Shown here: in pieces, positions 59,063 to 64,000 of the stretch
Position numbering within the stretch: the first letter of the stretch is position 1
How the letters are laid out: each line of letters opens with the position of its first letter
NCBI RefSeq assembly: GCF_002263215.1
Contig: NZ_NLFK01000001.1
Location: 372,001-436,000 of the forward strand
Reading direction: 5' to 3'
Length of the DNA: 64,000 nt
Source: Actinobacillus seminis
GTDB lineage: Bacteria > Pseudomonadota > Gammaproteobacteria > Enterobacterales > Pasteurellaceae
The notes under the pieces: generated by a model
The model's database searches: none
Seen by the model: the letters and a program-made list of their open reading frames with translations, nothing else
Told to the model about the DNA's origin: nothing
Made by a program: the position numbers and the translations under genes

Positions 59063-60390
59063 ATGTTTTCATTTTTAAAAGCCTCCCCTCCTACAAAGAG
59101 GATGGATGATGCATTAGTTGATGTAGAATATAAAAAATTACGCTGAAAAGTATTTGCCGGGGTATTCATTGGATACGCAGCTTATTACTTAATACGTAAA
59201 AACTTCTCACTCGCCATCCCTTATTTAATTGACGAGTATGGATTTACTAAAGCGGATCTGGGGATGGTCGGTGTGGCGTTATCGCTTGCTTACGGTTTCA
59301 GTAAATTCATCATGGGAAACGTTTCCGACAGAAGTAACCCCAAATATTTTATTACTATCGGTTTGCTGGGATCTGCCCTTGTCAGCTTAATTTTCGGTTT
59401 AGTTCCCGGTGTTCTTGCGTCTATTCCGTTCATGATAATTTTAGCTGCCTTAAATGGTTGGTTTCAAGGTATGGGCTATCCACCGGGTGCGAAAACCATG
59501 ACGAACTGGTTCTCCGTCTCCGAGCGTGGGGTTTGGTGGAGTTGGTGGAATGTGTCACACAATATCGTGGCGGATTAATCGGACCATTAGCTATCCTTGG
59601 TTTATCCGTTTTTGGCGTATGGCAATCTTTATTCTACTTACCAGCACTTATCGCCATTGTACTAGCCTTAATCATGTTCTGGCTAATGAGAGATACACCG
59701 GAATCACAAGGCTTGCCACCGGTAGATGAATGGAAAGGGGAAAAAGTGATTGAGAAAGTGGAATCCGCACACACGTTATCCTCAAAAGATATTTTCTTCA
59801 AATATATTATTCATAACAAATTTCTATGGGCAATCGCCATTGCAAACGTCTTTGTTTACTTCATTCGCTATGGAATTATCGACTGGGCACCAACTTACTT
59901 AAAAGAAGTGAAGCATTTTACTGTGGATAAACAAAGCTGGGCTTATTTCTTATATGAATACGCCGGTATCTTCGGAATGCTCGCCAGCGGTTATTTAAGT
60001 GATAAAGTATTTAAAGGTCACCGCGCCCCACCAATGTTATTCTTCCTGGTTGGTGTATTAATTGCCATTATTATTTACTGGAAAAACCCAGCGGGTAATC
60101 CGTTAGTGGATAATATTTGTCTAGTGGCAATCGGTTTTTTAATCTACGGACCGGTGATGATGATTGGTTTACAAGCTGCGGATTTAATTCCTCGCGTAGC
60201 AACCGGAACCGCAACGGGATTAACCGGCTTATTCGGCTATCTTCTCGGTTCTGCCAGTGCCGGTTGGGTCATGGGTAAATTAGTTGACTTATACGGATGG
60301 GACGGCGGTTTTTATGCATTAATCGCATCCTGCTTCCTCGGCTTCGGGTTTATTGCTTTTACCCTATTACATAAACCGATCAGAGGTTAA
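59063..60390 (+). pseudogene. glpT: Glycerol-3-phosphate transporter, broken
   Basis: A GlpT-type organophosphate:phosphate antiporter of the major facilitator superfamily. The frame from the ATG at 59063 (MFSFLKASPPTKRMDDALVD) meets TGA at 59144, where the family has TGG for Trp (KLRWK). It then goes on through GYAAYYLIRKNFSLAIPYL and LAYGFSKFIMGNVSDRSNPKYF to GWFQGMGYPPGAKTMTNWFS. Near 59567 one G is missing (ATCGTGGCGG for ATCGGTGGCGG), and the next frame gives GGLIGPLAILGLS to the end, with FVYFIRYGIIDWAPTYLKEVKHFTVDKQSWAYFLYEYAGI matching GlpT strongly. Just before that break several Val/Trp changes (VWWSWW) are seen. The stop cannot be repaired by one insertion, so this is more likely a true pseudogene. 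Confidence 0.88.
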
Positions 60391-60410
60391 CCGATTAAAT
60401 GAAAATATAA

Positions 60411-60440
60411 AAAAGAGCTGATGATAATCAGCTCTTTTCT
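60411..60440. terminator. Bidirectional terminator between glpT and yfgM
   Basis: AAAAGAGCTGAT (60411-60422) and ATCAGCTCTTTT (60427-60438) are perfect 12-base arms with a 4-base loop. Confidence 0.9.
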
Positions 60441-60452
60441 TTAGCACGAAAA

Positions 60453-61064
60453 CTATAAATTATTTAACCGCACTTGAATTAATTGCCGTTCCAATTGATC
60501 AGCCTTAGTAAGTGCCGCTTCAAAACTGGCTTTCGCTCCGGTTTTATCGCCTTTTGCCGCAAAAATATCACCGGTCAATAAATTTTTGCGACTATCCCAA
60601 CTGCTGCCTTTCACTGATTTCAAGGTTTCCAATGCCGCATCAAAAGATTGCAATTGGAATTGCACCGTCGCCAAACGCAACGCCGCAAGCGAAGTTAAAA
60701 CCTCATCAGAAGATTCGCTCATGGCTTGTTTCAACGCACTTTCCGCCGCAGAAAAATCGTTATTTTCCACCGCACTTTTCGCACGCTCAAAAAGCGCTAA
60801 CACCGCATAAGCAGTTTTACTGTTATCTTTCGCAAATTGTTCCAACTGCGCATTTTTCGCCTCACCTTTTTCCGTGCCATAAATTAATTGATCATATTGT
60901 GCAGAAAGCAGCTGAATTTGTCCGGCTTGATAATTCTGCCAATATTTCCAACCAAACACACCTGCAAACACCAGCACCACAATCGCAATGATGGATTTAT
61001 AATTCTCATTCCACCACGCCTTTATGTCATTAATTTCCTGTTCTTCTTCAATGGTATAAGCCAT
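60453..61064 (-). CDS. yfgM: YfgM-like ancillary Sec-translocon chaperone
   Basis: A 203-residue inner-membrane protein with a cytoplasmic N-terminus (MAYTIEEEQEINDIKAWWNENYKS), one membrane helix (IIAIVVLVFAGVFGWKYW, about 25-43) and a periplasmic TPR-like helical domain (about 50-203). In E. coli YfgM works with PpiD at SecYEG. The gene order (rodZ-ispG-hisS-yfgM) is conserved. It lies 12 bases after hisS and is co-transcribed with it. Confidence 0.92.
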   Translation of the reverse strand: MAYTIEEEQEINDIKAWWNENYKSIIAIVVLVFAGVFGWKYWQNYQAGQIQLLSAQYDQLIYGTEKGEAKNAQLEQFAKDNSKTAYAVLALFERAKSAVENNDFSAAESALKQAMSESSDEVLTSLAALRLATVQFQLQSFDAALETLKSVKGSSWDSRKNLLTGDIFAAKGDKTGAKASFEAALTKADQLERQLIQVRLNNL

Positions 61065-61076
61065 ATTGTTCCCCTT

Positions 61077-62351
61077 TTAATTAAAAACTTGACTAAGATG
61101 TGCCACAATATCATCCAGCGCTACGAATTGCTGTTCGACGCCGGCTAATAAATCTTTGACAATCACTTGCCCTTGCGCTACTTCACTTTCGCCAATTACT
61201 AACGCAATTTTTGCTGCATTTTTATCTGCACGCTTAAACTGTTTTTTAAAATTACCCCCGCTACAATGAACCATAGTACGTAAATGTGGCAATGCTGTCC
61301 GCACTCTTTCTGCTAACTGAAATGCCGGCAATGTCGTATTTTCACCTGCATAAATTACATAAATATCTACCGATCTCGGCAACTCAATTTGGTGATTGAC
61401 TTCCTGCACGAGCAAAACCAAACGTTCCAGCCCCATTGCAAAACCAACCCCGTTAGTTGCATGCCCTCCAAGTTGTTCCACTAAGCTGTCATAACGCCCG
61501 CCTCCACAAACTGTTCCTTGCGCACCAAGTGCGGAAGTTACCCATTCAAATACCGTATCATTATAGTAATCTAAACCACGCACCAATTTGGGGTTGACTT
61601 CATACTGAATACCCATAGCATCCAATAATGCACACACTCGGGAAAAATGCTCACGACTGTCGTTATCCAAATAATCCAACAGTTTTGGCGCATCATTTAA
61701 GACCTTTTGCAACACTTCATTTTTACTGTCTAAAATCCGCAGCGGATTTTTTATTAATCGTTCTTTTTCCTCTTCGCTAAGTAAATCAAGGTGTTGTGCT
61801 AAAAATGCCACTAATGCTGTACGATAATTTTGACGTGCTTGTAAAGAACCAATAGAGTTAAGTTGTAAAGTCACATGCTCAAAAATGCCCAATTCCTTCC
61901 ACAACCGTGCGGTTAACAATATTAACTCCACATCAATTTCAGGGTTGGCAATACCGAAAATCTCCACACCAACTTGGTGAAATTGGCGGTAACGCCCTTT
62001 TTGTGGACGTTCATGGCGGAACATAGGGCCTAAATACCAAAAACGTTGTTCGTTATTATAAATCCAACCGTGTTCAATCGCGGCGCGTACACAACCGGCA
62101 GTCCCTTCCGGACGTAAGGTCAATTGCTCATCATTATCCCAGAAAGTATACATCTCTTTTGACACTACATCGGTCACTTCACCGATGGCTCGCGCAAATA
62201 ATGGCGTACTCTCCACAATCGGCATACGTACTTCCGAATAGCCATAATTTTGTAAAACCGACCGCACTTTTCCTTCCACCCATTGCCACAACGGACTTTC
62301 GGTCGGAGAACAGTCATTCATTCCTCGAATTGCTTGAATTGTTTTTGCCAC
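61077..62351 (-). CDS. hisS: Histidyl-tRNA synthetase
   Basis: A 424-residue class II synthetase, which charges tRNA-His. Motif 1 is in [21 protein letters not shown], motif 2 is [20 protein letters not shown], the histidine-specific segments are [15 protein letters not shown] (HisA) and [18 protein letters not shown] (HisB), and motif 3 is [15 protein letters not shown]. The anticodon-binding domain forms the last 90 residues. It is between ispG and yfgM in one operon. Confidence 0.97.
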   Translation of the reverse strand: MAKTIQAIRGMNDCSPTESPLWQWVEGKVRSVLQNYGYSEVRMPIVESTPLFARAIGEVTDVVSKEMYTFWDNDEQLTLRPEGTAGCVRAAIEHGWIYNNEQRFWYLGPMFRHERPQKGRYRQFHQVGVEIFGIANPEIDVELILLTARLWKELGIFEHVTLQLNSIGSLQARQNYRTALVAFLAQHLDLLSEEEKERLIKNPLRILDSKNEVLQKVLNDAPKLLDYLDNDSREHFSRVCALLDAMGIQYEVNPKLVRGLDYYNDTVFEWVTSALGAQGTVCGGGRYDSLVEQLGGHATNGVGFAMGLERLVLLVQEVNHQIELPRSVDIYVIYAGENTTLPAFQLAERVRTALPHLRTMVHCSGGNFKKQFKRADKNAAKIALVIGESEVAQGQVIVKDLLAGVEQQFVALDDIVAHLSQVFN

Positions 62352-62388
62352 GCTTTTTTTCCTATTTCTACCGGCTGTTAATAATACA

Positions 62389-63495
62389 TTAAATAATCCG
62401 ATTTTTCGGATCTTGTTGTGCTACTTTAGCACGAATTTTCGCTTCTAATTGATTAATCAAATCATCATTATCAAAGCGTTCCCGTTGGCGTTCGCCATTT
62501 AAATAAAAACCACTTTTTTTATTTCCACCGGTCACCCCCAAATCAGAGACCAATGCCTCGCCCGGCCCGTTGACCACACAACCGATAATCGATACATCCA
62601 TTGGCGTAATAATATCATCTAAGCGTTGTTCAAGCGTATTAACCGTACCAATAACATCAAACTCTTGACGAGAACAGGTTGGGCAAGCGATAAAATTAAT
62701 CCCGCGCGAACGAATACGCAGCGATTTTAAAATATCAAAGCCAACTTTAATTTCCTCCACGGGATCTGCTGCCAACGATACGCGCAACGTATCGCCGATA
62801 CCTTCGGCTAAAAGCATCCCCAAACCGACCGCACTTTTCACCGCGCCCGCGCGCGCACCGCCTGCTTCCGTAATTCCCAAATGCAACGGTTGCTTAATGG
62901 CTTTCGCCAGCAAACGATAACTTTCTACAGCCAAAAATACATCCGAAGCTTTCACGCTCACTTTAAATTGATCAAAGTTCAAGCGATCTAAAATTTCCAC
63001 ATGACGTAATGCACTTTCCAACAAAGCTTCCGGTGTCGGCTCGCCATATTTCTCTTGTAAATCTTTTTCTAACGAACCTGCATTCACCCCAATTCGAATC
63101 GGAATATTTTTATCTTTCGCGCAATCCACCACCGCACGAATACGATCTTCGCGCCCAATATTGCCGGGGTTAATACGCAAACAATCCACACCATATTCCG
63201 CAACTTTTAGCGCAATACGATAATCAAAATGAATATCCGCTACTAAAGGCACTTTCACTTGTTGTTTAATCAATTTGAAGGCTTCCGCGGCATCCATGGT
63301 TGGAACAGAAACACGAACAATATCTGCACCTACACGCTCTAATGCCTTAATTTGCACCACGGTCGCTTCCACATCTGTGGTTCTCGTATTGGTCATGGAT
63401 TGTACCGCAATCGGCGCATCTCCGCCGACAGGGACGTTACCCACATAAATTTTTGTCGATTGACGACGTTGAATAGTTGGTTTAAATGATGACAT
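62389..63495 (-). CDS. ispG: (E)-4-hydroxy-3-methylbut-2-enyl diphosphate synthase
   Basis: A 368-residue 4Fe-4S enzyme of the MEP isoprenoid pathway (GcpE). Features are the TIM-barrel start [37 protein letters not shown], and the cluster ligands in [14 protein letters not shown] (two Cys) and [16 protein letters not shown] (third Cys). A local iron-sulfur supply by the isc genes elsewhere in the window is relevant. It lies five bases after the end of rodZ and 37 bases before hisS. Confidence 0.97.
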   Translation of the reverse strand: MSSFKPTIQRRQSTKIYVGNVPVGGDAPIAVQSMTNTRTTDVEATVVQIKALERVGADIVRVSVPTMDAAEAFKLIKQQVKVPLVADIHFDYRIALKVAEYGVDCLRINPGNIGREDRIRAVVDCAKDKNIPIRIGVNAGSLEKDLQEKYGEPTPEALLESALRHVEILDRLNFDQFKVSVKASDVFLAVESYRLLAKAIKQPLHLGITEAGGARAGAVKSAVGLGMLLAEGIGDTLRVSLAADPVEEIKVGFDILKSLRIRSRGINFIACPTCSRQEFDVIGTVNTLEQRLDDIITPMDVSIIGCVVNGPGEALVSDLGVTGGNKKSGFYLNGERQRERFDNDDLINQLEAKIRAKVAQQDPKNRII

Positions 63496-63500
63496 AATCT

Positions 63501-64000
63501 TTATTGCAATTTAAATCTCGCTACACGCCCATCCACTTTTAACGGATAAGCCTCACCTTTGTAAGTAATTTTAACATTACCCGGCGCACCAATAATTAAA
63601 GAATATGGCGCCCCTTTGTTAAAGGTTAAAATTTCACCTTGTTTATATTCTTTTTGTGCTAATACTTTGCGGTTTGTATCATGTACACTAATCCAACAGC
63701 TCGCGCCCGTCACTTCAATCACTAAATCGCCACTGATCACCGGTGTTGCTTGCACCGTTTTAATCGCATTATTCCCCGTCATTTTCTCCATTTCGGATTG
63801 TAACGCTCGGGTAGAGGTTGCCGGCATAATAAACTCACCCACAGCATTATTCGTGCTTGTATCTGTCGCTTTCGCTATGCTCATATTGTCACTTGCTGCC
63901 GGTAAATTCGTCATATCAGCATTTGCATTTTCGTTCGTGGCATTTGTCGTCATATCACCTACCACATTAGTTATATTTTGTTCTGTCGGTTTATCTAATA
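63501..64000 (-). CDS. rodZ: Cytoskeletal protein RodZ, C-terminal part
   Basis: The frame is open to the right edge, so the N-terminal helix-turn-helix and membrane helix are outside the window. The visible 166 codons hold a low-complexity Asn/Thr/Asp-rich periplasmic linker ([14 protein letters not shown] and beyond) and then the C-terminal DUF4115 beta domain ([58 protein letters not shown]). RodZ links MreB to the cell-wall elongation machine. Position before ispG matches other gammaproteobacteria. Confidence 0.9.
   Translation of the reverse strand, partial: LDKPTEQNITNVVGDMTTNATNENANADMTNLPAASDNMSIAKATDTSTNNAVGEFIMPATSTRALQSEMEKMTGNNAIKTVQATPVISGDLVIEVTGASCWISVHDTNRKVLAQKEYKQGEILTFNKGAPYSLIIGAPGNVKITYKGEAYPLKVDGRVARFKLQ

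Noticed and set aside
59144-59146. TGA read as selenocysteine or tryptophan in glpT
   Set aside because: No SECIS-like hairpin was seen after it, the family residue is Trp, other genes use TGA as stop, and a further frame break follows.

Overview
This window is chromosome from a member of the Pasteurellaceae (Haemophilus/Pasteurella/Aggregatibacter group). The main evidence is the very frequent nine-base DNA uptake signal AAGTGCGGT and its complement, which occurs inside genes and, as facing pairs, in terminators. Gene content supports this: frd, a hisC2-type aminotransferase, a fused gshF, luxS, an isc cluster, a glycerate permease plus kinase, and the rodZ-ispG-hisS-yfgM order. The sequence is AT-rich and almost fully occupied by housekeeping genes. 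The species cannot be fixed from the sequence alone.

Layout. 1-1.2 kb: end of the fumarate reductase operon. 1.6-5.5 kb: sanA, a Cra/FruR-type repressor, folD, tRNA-Pro, tRNA-Arg and sfsA. 5.5-6.3 kb: decayed sequence with a possible phosphopantetheinyl transferase remnant. 6.3-6.46 kb: a promoter overlapped by Fur-box-like sequence and followed by a strong terminator, which reads as an iron-controlled small RNA. 6.6-19.3 kb: tyrS, aspS, cmoA, gloA, rnt, grpE, nadK, recN, aroA, tyrP and hisC, several with recognisable operators (sigma-32-like, LexA-like, TyrR). 19.5-24.2 kb: an accessory island between hisC and serC, holding a DUF711 pseudogene, an hsdR without hsdM or hsdS, and a decayed REP-associated transposase between two copies of a palindrome-bounded repeat. 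24.2-32.5 kb: serC, tmaR, zipA/cysZ, cysK, yqaBA, luxS and purT. Between yqaA and luxS lie two tandem minus-strand small RNA genes that share a core sequence. 32.5-41.1 kb: gshF and the isc iron-sulfur operon with trmJ. 41.4-51.5 kb: acs, suhB, a membrane protein, two TRIC-type channel genes around proA, lysC and ggt. 51.6-60.4 kb: rpsO, glycerate permease and kinase, an Na+/H+ antiporter-family protein, priC, a methyltransferase-family membrane protein, gabD and a broken glpT. 60.4-64 kb: yfgM, hisS, ispG and the end of rodZ.

How it fits together. The genes suggest a facultative anaerobe: fumarate respiration, an FNR-like box at glpT, a Fur-like site at the sRNA candidate, and an IscR-like site at the isc operon. 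Cysteine and glutathione functions (cysZ, cysK, gshF, ggt, gloA) are well represented. The most novel-looking items are the tandem sister sRNAs beside luxS and the Fur-box sRNA upstream of tyrS.

Caution on sequence quality. Several genes (rpsO, hsdR twice, the first TRIC gene, glpT) each appear to lack one base, mostly within a homopolymer run. Because rpsO is a core gene, some of these frameshifts may be sequencing errors and not biology.
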